A stretch of 64,000 nucleotides of DNA from Hyphomicrobiaceae bacterium (GCA_020442165.1 JAGRKV010000076.1:47408-111407); one strand, 5' to 3'; shown: positions 35,536 to 45,339, counted from the stretch's first letter. The notes: generated by a model not told the origin, from the letters alone. Translations and numbers: made by a program.

Positions 35536-36552
35536 TCAGATGGTGTCGATGTCCCGATCTGACGAGGGGGGCGTGGCAGAGATGTCTTGAATCTCATCTT
35601 CGCCGGTGCCATCCGGTTCGTCGGGATCGGATGAAGCGTGCGGCACGCTTTTCTCACCATCCTCGCCGGAGTCCCCCTCGTCATGCAGCGCCTCTTCCTC
35701 GAAGGAGAGGGCGCCTTGTGCATCATCCTCGTGTTCGTCGAGGGGCAGTTCGTCGGGCATCAGATCTGCCACGTCACGCGGTTCAGGCATCGTGAATCCC
35801 GGTGGGAGGGACGAATCGAGCAAGCCCGCGCCCTTCAATTCTGACAGACCCGGCAGGTCCCTGACGGTATCGAGGCCAAAGTGAGCGAGGAAGGTTTCAG
35901 TGGTGCCATAGGTGACAGGGCGACCGGGCGCGCGGCGGCGGCCGCGCGGGCGGATCCAGCCCGTCTCCAGCAGAAAGTCGATGGTGCCAGCTGATGTCGT
36001 GACGCCGCGTATCTCTTCGATCTCGGCCCGCGTCACCGGCTGGTGATAGGCAATGATCGAGAGCGTCTCCAACGCCGCCTTCGACAAGCGCCGCTGCTCG
36101 TGTGCGAAGCGCTGGAGAATGAACGACAGGTCATCAGCGGTGCGGAATGCCCACTTGCCCGCAACGCGGACAAGATTGATACCGCGCCCGGCATAGTCAG
36201 CCTGCAGCTCCGCCAGCAAGCCAGCAACATCGGCGCCATCAACAAGGCTGCTCGTGATGTCTGTCTCGCCCAGTGGCTCTTTCGCTGCGAACAGCAGGGC
36301 CTCGATGATGCGCAGTTTCTCGCGGCGGTCCTGTGCCGCCAGCATCGCGACGGGGTCGTCGCCATCCCGGCCAGCCGCTTCCACAGACGCCACGTCGCCG
36401 CCAGCGCCCGCAGCAGCAGACTCGGGCGTGAGCGAGGGGGCAAGAAGCGCATCGTCCCGTCCGGCCTCCGTGTCGAGGTCAGTGTTTTTGGGCACCAGTG
36501 TGAGGCGCGGCGGTCCCATCTTTGCTCTTTCCCGCGGGTTGTTCTCTTTCAT
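35536..36552 (-). CDS. scpB: Segregation and condensation protein B
   Basis: This 338-residue protein contains the winged-helix ScpB core: LRIIEALLFAAKEPL, followed by RLSKAALETLSIIAYHQPVTRAEIEEIRGV and RPVTYGTTETFLAHFGLD. ScpB with ScpA bridges SMC dimers in chromosome condensation. The N-terminal about 70 residues and the acidic C-terminal tail (DEHEDDAQGALSFEEEALHDEG) are extensions beyond the core. The ATG at 36552 has GGAG five bases upstream. It is 59 bases downstream of scpA. Confidence 0.93.
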   Translation of the reverse strand: MKENNPRERAKMGPPRLTLVPKNTDLDTEAGRDDALLAPSLTPESAAAGAGGDVASVEAAGRDGDDPVAMLAAQDRREKLRIIEALLFAAKEPLGETDITSSLVDGADVAGLLAELQADYAGRGINLVRVAGKWAFRTADDLSFILQRFAHEQRRLSKAALETLSIIAYHQPVTRAEIEEIRGVTTSAGTIDFLLETGWIRPRGRRRAPGRPVTYGTTETFLAHFGLDTVRDLPGLSELKGAGLLDSSLPPGFTMPEPRDVADLMPDELPLDEHEDDAQGALSFEEEALHDEGDSGEDGEKSVPHASSDPDEPDGTGEDEIQDISATPPSSDRDIDTI

Positions 36553-36611
36553 GACACTCCGAACGCGACCTACCAGCCCATTCCCACCAACGCAATTTGC
36601 GCGCCGCTGCA

Positions 36612-37454
36612 CTAACCAGTCTTATCCGCCTGCTCTTCCGATTGTACGGAGCGTACGTACAGCGGTTCGAAGGGTGCCGACTGCCGAAGTTCGACAAGAC
36701 CTTCGCGCGCCATTTCCAGGCTGGCGCCGAACGAACTTGCCAACACCGTTTTCTTTGCTTCGGGCGTTGGCAGATACTCAACCAGGAACAGATCGAGCTG
36801 CACCCAATGTCCCAGGCGCGCGCCAACGAGCCGTTCGAGCCGACCCCGCGCTTCCTTGATCGACCAAACCGTGCGCGCCTTGACGACATGCTGCACCTTG
36901 ACGGTGCGACGGCGCTGATCGGCGTAAGCCTTCAACAGGTCAACGATCTCGGCGGTGTAGCGGATCTCTTTGACGGTCTCGACGGGCTCGTGCCAGCCGC
37001 GTGCGAAAACGTCGTGGCCCAAACGCTTGCGATTCATCAGATCGGCGGCGGCGCGGCGCATGGCATCGAGACGCATCAGCCGGAACGCCAAGCGCTGCGC
37101 GGCCTCCTCGGCGGTCAACTGCTCAGCGACGGTATCGTCGCGAGGCAGCAGAAGGCGTGACTTCAGAAACGCGAGCCAGGCGGCCATCACGAGGTAGTCG
37201 GCCGCGATCTCCAGCCTCAGGCGTTGGGCATTCTTGATGAAGTCCAGATATTGATCGACGAGGGCCACGATCGATACGCGGGCGATATCGACCTTCTGTG
37301 TCCGCGCCAGCGCGAGCAGCAGGTCGAGAGGGCCCTCAAAACCCTCGACATCGACAACCAGGGCTTCGCCATCAGCGCCAAGAGCGTCCTGGTCTGGCTC
37401 GTCCCAGGCTGTGGTGGCGGCTTCGGAGCCGGAATCTGGCAGCTCGCTCGTCAT
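36612..37454 (-). CDS. scpA: Segregation and condensation protein A
   Basis: This 280-residue kleisin-like protein has the ScpA signature VEGFEGPLDLLLALARTQKVDIARVSIVALVDQYLDFI at residues 35-75 and the C-terminal winged-helix region VVELRQSAPFEPLYV. It binds the SMC head domains and two ScpB copies. It is between nagZ and scpB, the standard order in this group. Confidence 0.95.
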   Translation of the reverse strand: MTSELPDSGSEAATTAWDEPDQDALGADGEALVVDVEGFEGPLDLLLALARTQKVDIARVSIVALVDQYLDFIKNAQRLRLEIAADYLVMAAWLAFLKSRLLLPRDDTVAEQLTAEEAAQRLAFRLMRLDAMRRAAADLMNRKRLGHDVFARGWHEPVETVKEIRYTAEIVDLLKAYADQRRRTVKVQHVVKARTVWSIKEARGRLERLVGARLGHWVQLDLFLVEYLPTPEAKKTVLASSFGASLEMAREGLVELRQSAPFEPLYVRSVQSEEQADKTG

Positions 37455-37516
37455 TGCACGTCCTGTTGCGCCACGGCGGCTGGCGCGTCAAGCCTTCCTT
37501 ACCCCTGGATCGAACA

Positions 37517-38554
37517 CTATACCGATTCAGCGCTTGCGGCGTGGTGGGCTAGAACCCGGTCCAGCGCCGCCAAGGCGGCCTGTTCGTCGAATGCGGTCCG
37601 GTTCCGGCAAATGCGCATGGCAGTCTCAAAACGCCGTTCGGCATCGCCACCCAGCACTGGCACGCCCGCGGCTGCGTCTCGCATCTCCGCAAGATTGCCG
37701 CTGCAATGAAGCGCCACATCCGAACCAGCCGAAATAACGGCCTCGGCGCGGTGGCGCATGGTCCCCGTCAAGGCCTGCATGCCCAGATCGTCGCTCATGA
37801 GCAGGCCGTCAAACCCGATATGACCGCGGATGATTTCGGCCGTCACCAACCCAGAGGTGCTGGCTGGATGAGCGGGGTCGAGATCGGAGAAGACGACGTG
37901 CGCGGTCATCGCCGTAGGCATACCTCTCAAAGCCTTGAAGGGGGCGAAGTCTGTCGCCTCCAGCTCGGCGCGAGGTGTGGTCACGACGGGGAGCGAGAGG
38001 TGGCTGTCGGCGGTCGCACGGCCATGGCCAGGAATGTGCTTGATGACGGGGATAACGCCGCCTGCCATGAAACCCTCAGCAACAACGCGGCCCAGCGCCA
38101 CAACCGAGCCAACTGTTCGTCCATAGGCGCGATCGCCGATGATTTCGTGTGCGCCAGCGACGGGCAGATCGAGTACTGGCGCGCAATCGGTATTTATGCC
38201 CAGTGCCGTCAGGTCATCCGCGAGCAAGCGCGCCACGAGCCACGCGGCGCGACTTGCCGCTTCAGGGTCAATGGCATGAAGCGACGCATATGCCGATGCG
38301 GGCGGCAGTGCCCGCCCCAGTGGCGGGCGCAGACGCTGCACACGGCCGCCTTCCTGGTCGATGAGGACAAGCACGCGCTCGTCGCCAATTGCATCGCGCG
38401 CGTCGGTGACGAGGCGGCGGATCTGATCGTGGCTTTCAAGGTTCCTGGCAAACAGGATTATGCCGGCGGGCCGCGTCTCAGCCAGGAATGCGCGCTCTTC
38501 GCCCGAGAGCTTCAGGCCGGCCAGCCCGGTGATGAGTGCTGCGCGCGCGCTCAA
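37517..38554 (-). CDS. nagZ: Beta-N-acetylhexosaminidase
   Basis: This 345-residue glycoside hydrolase family 3 enzyme removes N-acetylglucosamine from muropeptides during cell-wall recycling in the cytoplasm. Diagnostic motifs are KHIPGHGRATADSHLSLP, which includes the catalytic His of the GH3 NagZ group, and the nucleophile aspartate in LLMSDDLGMQAL. The start is taken as TTG 38554, because it overlaps the TGA of the SPOR gene as TTGA, which suggests translational coupling. An in-frame ATG at 38605 would place 17 atypical residues inside the SPOR gene. Confidence 0.93.
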   Translation of the reverse strand: MSARAALITGLAGLKLSGEERAFLAETRPAGIILFARNLESHDQIRRLVTDARDAIGDERVLVLIDQEGGRVQRLRPPLGRALPPASAYASLHAIDPEAASRAAWLVARLLADDLTALGINTDCAPVLDLPVAGAHEIIGDRAYGRTVGSVVALGRVVAEGFMAGGVIPVIKHIPGHGRATADSHLSLPVVTTPRAELEATDFAPFKALRGMPTAMTAHVVFSDLDPAHPASTSGLVTAEIIRGHIGFDGLLMSDDLGMQALTGTMRHRAEAVISAGSDVALHCSGNLAEMRDAAAGVPVLGGDAERRFETAMRICRNRTAFDEQAALAALDRVLAHHAASAESV

Positions 38555-40500
38555 TAAGACTTCACCCAACAGCTCGGATAGCCAGCTTGCTTCAGGTCGG
38601 CACACAACTGGCTCGCCTGCTGGCGCGATCCGGGCGGACCCACGATCAAGCGATCATAGGTTCCCTTGGCACCGAGATTTGCCCCCTGCACATCCGGCGT
38701 CTTACCGCCCAGCTGCCCGGAATAAGACTGCTGGAGATCAGCAAAGCGCTTCAACGCTTCCATGCGGCTGTTGGCTGAGCGCGGAATGGAGGCGAGCACA
38801 GCGACATAACCAGCGCCAGACGATTGCGGCGCACTTACCACCGGCGCTGTTGCGGTTTTTGTCCGCGTTGTCTTCGTGCTTGTTGCCGTGCTCTTGGGCG
38901 CTGCGGGGATCGGATCGGGATCGGGATCGGCAACCGCTGGCGCTTGCGTGGGCAAGGGCGCTGAAGGTTCAGCCCTGGAGATCACGATTGGCTTGGTCGG
39001 AGCCACCTGCCGCGTCTCTTCAGCTGCCGTCTTTGGGGTTTCGATGCTCGCTGTGGGACGCGCCAACGCGCCAGCGGACGATGGGGCATCGGCTGTGACC
39101 TGCGGCTTGCGGCCGCCGAACCCGTCCACAATGGTCATGCCGGGCACGGGCGATACGGACGGTGGCAGTGTCGTGGGCGGGGGCGCGGACGTCGACGCGG
39201 TGTTCATGATCGTTCCATCGCGACCAATCACCATCGTGGAGACCTTGCGCGTGCCGGCGCTGTCATCGGATTCGTCCGAAGCGGCGCTGCTGCTGGATGC
39301 CGCTGACGCCTCACCCAGCCGGCCAAGGATCTTGGAATCGGAGTGGGCAAACTTCCGGCCACCCGGATCACTGGGCTTTTCCTTGGGCGACACTTCGGCA
39401 TTGCGGACGAGCGGCGGCGTGTCGCTGCCGTCGCCAGCGACAAATGCCTTGTAGCCATAAGCAAGGCTGCCACCCAGACCGATCGCAATAACGAGGGCCG
39501 CGGCGACCTTGACGAGACCTATCCGGCCGCGCGGCTCGTCGTCCTCGTAGGCAACTTCATCGGGATCATATTCGGCACTCAGGCTGTGGTCGTCGTTGGG
39601 GGCGGCGGCCGGTGAATGGTAGCCCGTCGCAGGCCCAAATCCTGGATCTGGCTGCTGGGACGCGGGATCGTAGCCCGGCGGGGCATAGCCCATCGGCTCG
39701 CCGTATGATCCAGCGGGGTGCTGCGGAGGATACCCGCCGCCCTGATCCTGATAGCCCTGGGCGTCCGTCCAGCCATGCTGCGGCTGTGCTTCGCCGTAAT
39801 GATCCGTCGCCGGCGGCCAGGCGGATGCCACCGTGTCGGCATCGTACATGCTGCCCCGCAGTTGCGGCTCGGGTGCGGCCTGCCGTTGTGGAACAGGCGG
39901 GCGGTAGTAATCCGCCTGGGAGATACGCGCTTCTCGCGTTGCATATTGCGCCGGATCGATCTGCGGCTCCGGCTCGGGCGCATGACCGTAGTAGCCGCCT
40001 TGCGGGTGCTGGCTTGCCGGATGCTGAGGCTGCCACTGCTCCTGCGGCGCCGCCTGGGGCGGTTGATAGGGCTCAAACTGCGGAGCATAGGGCTCTGCCC
40101 GAGCAGCCTGCTGCGGGGCATAGCCCTGATAGGGCGGCTGGCCGGCTTGTTGATATGGGTCGGGTTGCTGGCCCTGGTAGCCCGGCTCCGCGTACCCCTG
40201 CGCGCCATACTGCTGATCGGCATAGCCATTGGCGTACTGCCCGCCGGGATGCTGGTGATACTGCGGCTGCTGGGCAAACTGGTCATACCCCGCCGGATCG
40301 GCCTGGGGATCAGGATATGCCGGCGCCTGCTCATGCGGCGGATAGCCGTGTTGCTGCGCGTAAGGATCCTGCCCCGCCGCATAGCCCTGATCGTGCTGAG
40401 GCGGATATGACTGTGGCTGCTCGCGGCGCGGCATCCCCTGCCCCTGGGGCGGCGCGGGCCACCTTGGCGCGGATGAAGCTGGTCCGTTGTTGCGTGCCAT
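38551..40500 (-). CDS. SPOR-domain protein with long Gln/Pro/Tyr-rich N-terminus
   Basis: This 649-residue bitopic membrane protein has a single helix at about 328-350 (KVAAALVIAIGLGGSLAYGY) and a C-terminal SPOR domain (about 561-649) that binds denuded peptidoglycan at division sites. The first 320 residues are low-complexity and dominated by Gln, Pro, Tyr, Gly and Ala, with motifs such as QGYAPQ and DPYQQAG; this part should be cytoplasmic and disordered. A Ser/Thr/Pro linker joins the helix to the SPOR domain. FtsN-like topology is likely. It lies between argS and nagZ, and the nagZ start overlaps its stop. Confidence 0.88.
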   Translation of the reverse strand: MARNNGPASSAPRWPAPPQGQGMPRREQPQSYPPQHDQGYAAGQDPYAQQHGYPPHEQAPAYPDPQADPAGYDQFAQQPQYHQHPGGQYANGYADQQYGAQGYAEPGYQGQQPDPYQQAGQPPYQGYAPQQAARAEPYAPQFEPYQPPQAAPQEQWQPQHPASQHPQGGYYGHAPEPEPQIDPAQYATREARISQADYYRPPVPQRQAAPEPQLRGSMYDADTVASAWPPATDHYGEAQPQHGWTDAQGYQDQGGGYPPQHPAGSYGEPMGYAPPGYDPASQQPDPGFGPATGYHSPAAAPNDDHSLSAEYDPDEVAYEDDEPRGRIGLVKVAAALVIAIGLGGSLAYGYKAFVAGDGSDTPPLVRNAEVSPKEKPSDPGGRKFAHSDSKILGRLGEASAASSSSAASDESDDSAGTRKVSTMVIGRDGTIMNTASTSAPPPTTLPPSVSPVPGMTIVDGFGGRKPQVTADAPSSAGALARPTASIETPKTAAEETRQVAPTKPIVISRAEPSAPLPTQAPAVADPDPDPIPAAPKSTATSTKTTRTKTATAPVVSAPQSSGAGYVAVLASIPRSANSRMEALKRFADLQQSYSGQLGGKTPDVQGANLGAKGTYDRLIVGPPGSRQQASQLCADLKQAGYPSCWVKSY

Positions 40501-40550
40501 AATCGAATAATCCCCAGACCCGTCGGGCCGATGCCTACAGAATCGCGACT

Positions 40551-42311
40551 CTAGCGCATCGCGTCAGGGGCCTCGACGCCAAGAACAGCCAATCCTGAGG
40601 ATATCACCCGTTGTGTCGCGCCCACGAGCGCCAGACGCGCCGCGGTTACATCCCTATCTTCTTGTCGGATAAAGCGTAAATGTGGCGAATCATTGCCTCG
40701 CGACCATTGCCCATGGAGCGCGGATGCAAGCTCGAAAAGATAAAAGGCCAGCCGGTGCGGCTCGTGTGCGGCGGCGGCACCTTTCATGATCCGGGGAAAG
40801 GCGGCAAGCCTCTTCATCAGGTCGATCTCGCCGGAATTGTCGAGCTTTGATAGATCAGCGTTTTTCACTTCGCCGCCATCCCGCGTCAGGCCGGGGAACG
40901 CTTCTTCGGCGTTGCGGAACAGCGATGCAGCACGGGCGTGCGCGTACTGAACGTAGAACACTGGATTGTCCTTGGACTGCTCTGTGACCTTCGCAAAGTC
41001 GAAGTCCAACGGCGCGTCGTTCTTGCGGTAGAGCATCATGAAGCGAACGGGGTCGCGACCGACTTCATCAACGACGTCGCGCAGGGTGACGAAAGTGCCG
41101 GCCCGCTTCGACATCTTGTAGGGCTCGCCGTTCTTGAACAGCTTGACCAACTGGCAAACCTTGATGTCGAGGTCGGCCTCGCCGCCCGAGAGTGCGGCCA
41201 CCGCCGCCTTCATGCGCGGGATGTAGCCGATGTGGTCGGCGCCGAACACGTTGACGAGGTGCCGGAAGCCGCGCTGCAGTTTGTCGTAGTGATAGGCAAT
41301 ATCGGATGCAAAGTAGGTGTAGGACCCGTCCGACTTTTGCAGCGCGCGGTCGATGTCGTCACCGAATGCGGTCGACTTGAAGAGCACCTGCTCGCGCTCC
41401 TCCCACTCGTCCTCGTCATGGCCTTTCGGCTTCGGCAGCTGGCCCTTGTAGATGAGGCCCTTGGCGCGCAGGGCATCGATGGCTTCGGCCACCTGGTCGC
41501 GGCCATTGGCCTTGAGCGAGGCTTCCGAGAAGAAGACCTCGTGATGGATGTTGAGCGCGGCCAGATCCTCGCGGATCATATCCAGCATCATGGCGATGGC
41601 CTTTTCGCGCACGATGGGGAGCCAATCAGCCTCTTCGCGCGACTTCAGTTTGTCGCCGAACTCCTTGGCCAGCGCCTCGCCCACGGGCTTGAGGTATTCG
41701 CCGGGGTAAAGACCCTCTGGAATGGCGCCAATGTTTTCGCCCAGAGCCTCGCGGTAACGCAGGAATGCCGATCGGGCCAGCACATCCACCTGGGTGCCCG
41801 CGTCGTTGATGTAGTATTCGCGCGCCACTTCGTAACCGGCGAATTCGAGCAGGTTTGCCAGCGCATCGCCGAAGACCGCGCCGCGGCAGTGGCCGACGTG
41901 CATGGGGCCGGTCGGGTTGGCTGAAACATATTCGACGTTGACCTTGCCTTTGCTTCCCGGCGTTGCACGGCCGTAACTGGCGCCCGCATCCTCAACCGTG
42001 CGGATCACGTCATGCCAGAACGACGGCTTGAACGTCAGATTGAGGAAGCCTGGCCCCGCGACGTCCACCTTCTCGATGATCGATTCCTCGGAAAGTTTCG
42101 CCTTCAAGCCTTCGGCAATATCGCGCGGCTTCATCCTTGCAGCCTTGGCCAGCACCATCGCGGCATTGGAAGCCAGATCGCCATGCGTCGGATCGCGCGG
42201 AAACTCGACCTCGATTGCGGGAATGGCCAGTTCGGAAGGCAGGGCTCCGTCCCGCTTCATGGCGTCGAGCGCATTCGCGATCAAAGATTCGACGTGCTCG
42301 AAAGCGTGCAT
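40551..42311 (-). CDS. argS: Arginine--tRNA ligase
   Basis: This 586-residue class I synthetase has the HIGH-type motif in NPTGPMHVGHCRGAVFG and a KMSK-type motif in YKMSKRAGTFVTL, with the N-terminal Add1 domain and a C-terminal DALR anticodon domain (VQYAHARAASLFRN; HRLAFYLFELASALH). The ATG at 42311 has GAGGA nine bases upstream; the TTG of the longer open frame is less likely. It is 51 bases from the SPOR gene and follows dgt on the same strand. Confidence 0.97.
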   Translation of the reverse strand: MHAFEHVESLIANALDAMKRDGALPSELAIPAIEVEFPRDPTHGDLASNAAMVLAKAARMKPRDIAEGLKAKLSEESIIEKVDVAGPGFLNLTFKPSFWHDVIRTVEDAGASYGRATPGSKGKVNVEYVSANPTGPMHVGHCRGAVFGDALANLLEFAGYEVAREYYINDAGTQVDVLARSAFLRYREALGENIGAIPEGLYPGEYLKPVGEALAKEFGDKLKSREEADWLPIVREKAIAMMLDMIREDLAALNIHHEVFFSEASLKANGRDQVAEAIDALRAKGLIYKGQLPKPKGHDEDEWEEREQVLFKSTAFGDDIDRALQKSDGSYTYFASDIAYHYDKLQRGFRHLVNVFGADHIGYIPRMKAAVAALSGGEADLDIKVCQLVKLFKNGEPYKMSKRAGTFVTLRDVVDEVGRDPVRFMMLYRKNDAPLDFDFAKVTEQSKDNPVFYVQYAHARAASLFRNAEEAFPGLTRDGGEVKNADLSKLDNSGEIDLMKRLAAFPRIMKGAAAAHEPHRLAFYLFELASALHGQWSRGNDSPHLRFIRQEDRDVTAARLALVGATQRVISSGLAVLGVEAPDAMR

Positions 42312-42429
42312 GGGCGTGATCCTCAAGGAAAGCGTGCAGCAGGGCCCGCCAGCAGCTGAAATGCGCGCAGGCGGGGAGCTGGCGCACCGGGCATAGTCGG
42401 GAGCCTACAGGCCGAAAAGTGGTCGTGCG

Positions 42430-43671
42430 CTATCGCAATTCCGGCGTCGCGTCAAACAGGCGGCGGTGTTCGGCCAGGGCATATCGGTCCGTCATCCCGG
42501 CCACATAATCCGCGACAAGCCTCGCACGGCGGCGCTCGGGCAGGTCCTTTGCAGCGGCATTCCAGTTGGCGGGCATGGCGGAAGGCTCGCGCAGACAATG
42601 GGCGAATAGATCCACCACCACGCCCTCTGCCGCCCGCATCACTCGCATCACCCTGTCGTGGCGATAGACCCTCGCGAACAGCTCTTGTTTCAGCGCCAAG
42701 AGATTTTCCGTCATCGCGGGCGAAAACGTGACGACGGGAAAGCCCGCATTGCGGATACCGTCGGCATCGGCTGGTGCCACCGCTGCCAGATTGCGGCGCG
42801 CTTCGTCCACGATGTCGGCGATCATCAGGGTGATCGTCCGGCGGGTGGTTTCGTAGATAAGGCGGATGTCGCGGCTGTCGCTGGACCGCACCAGATCGGC
42901 CACGACTTCGCCGACGAGCGGCATGTGCGCGATGTCATCGAATGTCAGCAGCCCCGCGCGGAGGGCATCGTCAATGTCGTGGTTGACGTAGGCGATGTCG
43001 TCCGAGAGGGCGGCCACTTGTGCCTCCGCCGAGGCCCAGCCCGGTCCGCCGACGTCGCGCCAGCCTTGCAAGGTTGCGACGACCTTGGCGACGGGCGATT
43101 TATCATCCACTAACGGGCCGTTGTGCTTGGCCAGCCCTTCCAGCGTTTCCCAAGTCAGATTGAGGCCATCGAACTTGAGATATTTATTTTCCAGCCGCGT
43201 GACGATGCGGAGCGACTGGGCGTTGTGATCGAAACCGCCGTAGTCGGTCATCGCACGGTCAAGCGCGCGCTCGCCGGCGTGGCCGAATGGCGAGTGGCCT
43301 AGATCGTGGGCCAGCGCCAACACCTCCGCCAAGTCCTCGTCGAGGCGCAGCTGGCGCGCGATGGTGCGCGCGATCTGGGCCACCTCGAGCGAATGGGTGA
43401 GGCGCGTGCGGAAATGATCGCCCTCGTGATAGATGAACACCTGGGTCTTATGGGTCAGCCGGCGGAATGGCGTTGAATGCAGGACCCGGTCGCGATCGCG
43501 CTGGAAGGGGCTGCGCGATGTGCATTCGGCCTCGGGGTATTGGCGGCCCCGGGTCGGGATGGCGCTGGCCGCATAGTGAGCGGGCGAGCGCTCGCCCGGC
43601 CGCAAACCCTCACCGTAGCCCAGCGCCTTGGTGCCAGCTTCCCGCTCCACAATGTCGGCTTTCGGTTGCAT
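42430..43671 (-). CDS. dgt: Deoxyguanosinetriphosphate triphosphohydrolase-like protein
   Basis: This HD-domain phosphohydrolase hydrolyses dNTPs to nucleosides and triphosphate. The motifs are the substrate-handling stretch SPFQRDRDRVLHSTPFRRLTHKTQVFIYHEGDHFRTRLTHSLEVA and the metal-binding HD pair in LALAHDLGHSPFGHAGERAL. About 413 residues from the ATG at 43671 fits the common length, but the open frame reaches 43779 and no ribosome-binding site decides the start. It is divergent from erpA, with only about 180 bases between the two. Confidence 0.92.
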   Translation of the reverse strand: MQPKADIVEREAGTKALGYGEGLRPGERSPAHYAASAIPTRGRQYPEAECTSRSPFQRDRDRVLHSTPFRRLTHKTQVFIYHEGDHFRTRLTHSLEVAQIARTIARQLRLDEDLAEVLALAHDLGHSPFGHAGERALDRAMTDYGGFDHNAQSLRIVTRLENKYLKFDGLNLTWETLEGLAKHNGPLVDDKSPVAKVVATLQGWRDVGGPGWASAEAQVAALSDDIAYVNHDIDDALRAGLLTFDDIAHMPLVGEVVADLVRSSDSRDIRLIYETTRRTITLMIADIVDEARRNLAAVAPADADGIRNAGFPVVTFSPAMTENLLALKQELFARVYRHDRVMRVMRAAEGVVVDLFAHCLREPSAMPANWNAAAKDLPERRRARLVADYVAGMTDRYALAEHRRLFDATPELR

Positions 43672-43849
43672 TTGGCCGGTCAATGCCCAATTCCAGCCCA
43701 CGAGTGTGGGTTTTGAGAGTGGTGTTGCCGCAAGTGCCAAGTTTGACTTCGCCTGTTCGGCACCTATGTTCCTAGACACGATTCACGCCAACCGGCAACC
43801 AGAGCGCGGCCGTTCGACGCCGCCCGGTCTGCCCCGGAGATTAACCCGC

Positions 43850-44188
43850 ATGAGCACTGAACCGCTTCCTGTCGCACTGAGTGCCAGCGCCGCCCGTCGC
43901 ATCAACGAAATCGTGGCCAACGAGCCCAAGACCAAGTTCCTGCGCCTTGCAGTGGAGGGTGGCGGCTGCTCGGGCTTCCAATACAAGTTCGATCTTGTCG
44001 AGAATGCACAAGGCGAAGACCTGGTGCTCGAACGGGACGGCGCGACCGTCCTCATCGATCCCGTGTCACTGCAGTTTCTGGGTGGCGCCGAGATCGATTT
44101 TATCGACGATCTGATGGGGGCGTCGTTCAAGATCAACAATCCCAACGCGACGGCGTCGTGCGGGTGCGGTACCAGCTTTTCGATCTGA
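43850..44188 (+). CDS. erpA: Iron-sulfur cluster insertion protein ErpA
   Basis: This 112-residue A-type carrier passes iron-sulfur clusters to target enzymes. The three ligand cysteines are in VEGGGCSGFQYKFDL and the C-terminal SCGCGTSFSI. GGAGA lies ten bases before the ATG. ErpA divergent from dgt and followed by xthA is a common alphaproteobacterial arrangement. IscA is a close alternative name, but no isc genes are near. Confidence 0.94.
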   Translation: MSTEPLPVALSASAARRINEIVANEPKTKFLRLAVEGGGCSGFQYKFDLVENAQGEDLVLERDGATVLIDPVSLQFLGGAEIDFIDDLMGASFKINNPNATASCGCGTSFSI

Positions 44189-44232
44189 GAATTTGCGCCT
44201 ACTAGAACCCGGGCAGCGGACGGTCGCGCGGC

Positions 44233-45015
44233 ATGAAAATCGCCACATGGAACATCAACGGCGTCAAGGCGCGGCTCGACACAGTTGTGGCCTGGCTCAA
44301 CAATGCCGCGCCTGATGTCGTGTGCCTACAAGAGATCAAAAGCGTCGACGAAGGCTTCCCCAAGGGCGCTTTCGAGGACCTGGGCTATACCGTTGCCACG
44401 CACGGCCAGAAGGGCTTCAACGGCGTCGCCATTCTGTCGAAGTGCGGCATCGACGAAGCCCGCGCGAGGCTGCCCGGCGACGATAGCGACGAACAGGCGC
44501 GCTATTTGGAGGCTGACATCGCGGGCGACAATGGCGTCGTGACCGTAGCTTCCATCTACCTTCCCAACGGCAACCCAATCGGCACGGAAAAATTCAGCTA
44601 CAAGCTTGCCTGGATGGAGCGCCTCGAAGCACATGCGCGCGATCGGCTGACGCTTGAAATGCCGCTGGTACTGGCGGGCGACTTCAACGTCATTCCGGAG
44701 CCCATGGACGCCAAGAACCCCGACGCCTGGACGAGCGACGCGCTGTTTCAGCTGGAGAGCCGGACGGCTTGGCGGGCGCTTGCCGCACTTGGGTTTACCG
44801 ACGCAACGCGCGCCTGCTATCCGGCAGACGACGTCTACACCTTCTGGGATTATCAGGCCGGCGCGTTCCAGAAGAACCACGGCATCCGCATAGATCACAT
44901 GCTGCTGTCGCCGCAGGCTGCCGACCGCCTCGCCGCCTCCGGGATCGACCGCGACACCCGCGGCTGGGAAAAGCCATCGGACCATGTGCCGGTGTGGGTG
45001 GAGTTGGCGATCTGA
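44233..45015 (+). CDS. xthA: Exodeoxyribonuclease III
   Basis: This 260-residue enzyme is the AP endonuclease and 3'-5' exonuclease of base-excision repair. Conserved blocks are MKIATWNINGVKARL, VCLQEIKS with the metal-binding Glu, GDFNVIPEP, and the C-terminal catalytic pair in IRIDHMLLS and KPSDHVPVWVEL. It is 44 bases downstream of erpA, so the two may be co-transcribed. Confidence 0.97.
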   Translation: MKIATWNINGVKARLDTVVAWLNNAAPDVVCLQEIKSVDEGFPKGAFEDLGYTVATHGQKGFNGVAILSKCGIDEARARLPGDDSDEQARYLEADIAGDNGVVTVASIYLPNGNPIGTEKFSYKLAWMERLEAHARDRLTLEMPLVLAGDFNVIPEPMDAKNPDAWTSDALFQLESRTAWRALAALGFTDATRACYPADDVYTFWDYQAGAFQKNHGIRIDHMLLSPQAADRLAASGIDRDTRGWEKPSDHVPVWVELAI

Positions 45016-45339
45016 GCCCAGCCCAAAGTTCTCGGCGGCCGGCCAATTCAGAGACACCAGTCAGGCAGCCCACATGAGGCGGGATATGCCATCCGGCCTG
45101 CACCGCCGCTGATGAAGAATGGGCGGCACTGCCTCTGCAAATGATCCCGATCAAGAACGGCATGCGGCAATGACGCGCTGCAACACGCGAAATGCTGCCA
45201 TGCGAATGCGGCTATTTTTTCTGTTTCGTCATGGCGTTAGGGAATGCGCGCGTTGAGCCGCGACAGACGCATGTGGTGCTGCTGCAGGTCGTGGCGCAGC
45301 CGATGACGTGAGCACATGAAAAGCACAAAGGGGTCGACC
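45016..45339. other. Gene-free gap between xthA and the acetyltransferase gene
   Basis: About 324 bases show no supported gene and no strong hairpin. The promoter of the acetyltransferase gene is expected at the right end; an AAAGGGG site at 45328-45333 serves as its ribosome-binding site. Confidence 0.45.

Noticed and set aside
39600..40480. Repeated short motifs suggesting a CRISPR array or tandem repeat
   Set aside because: The repeats are degenerate, irregularly spaced and in frame with a protein rich in Gln, Pro and Tyr; no constant repeat with unique spacers exists.
39612..40502. 296-codon plus-strand open frame opposite the SPOR gene
   Set aside because: It is produced by the repetitive Gln/Pro/Tyr codons of the SPOR gene read in reverse; the translated product is low-complexity Arg/Ala/Pro.
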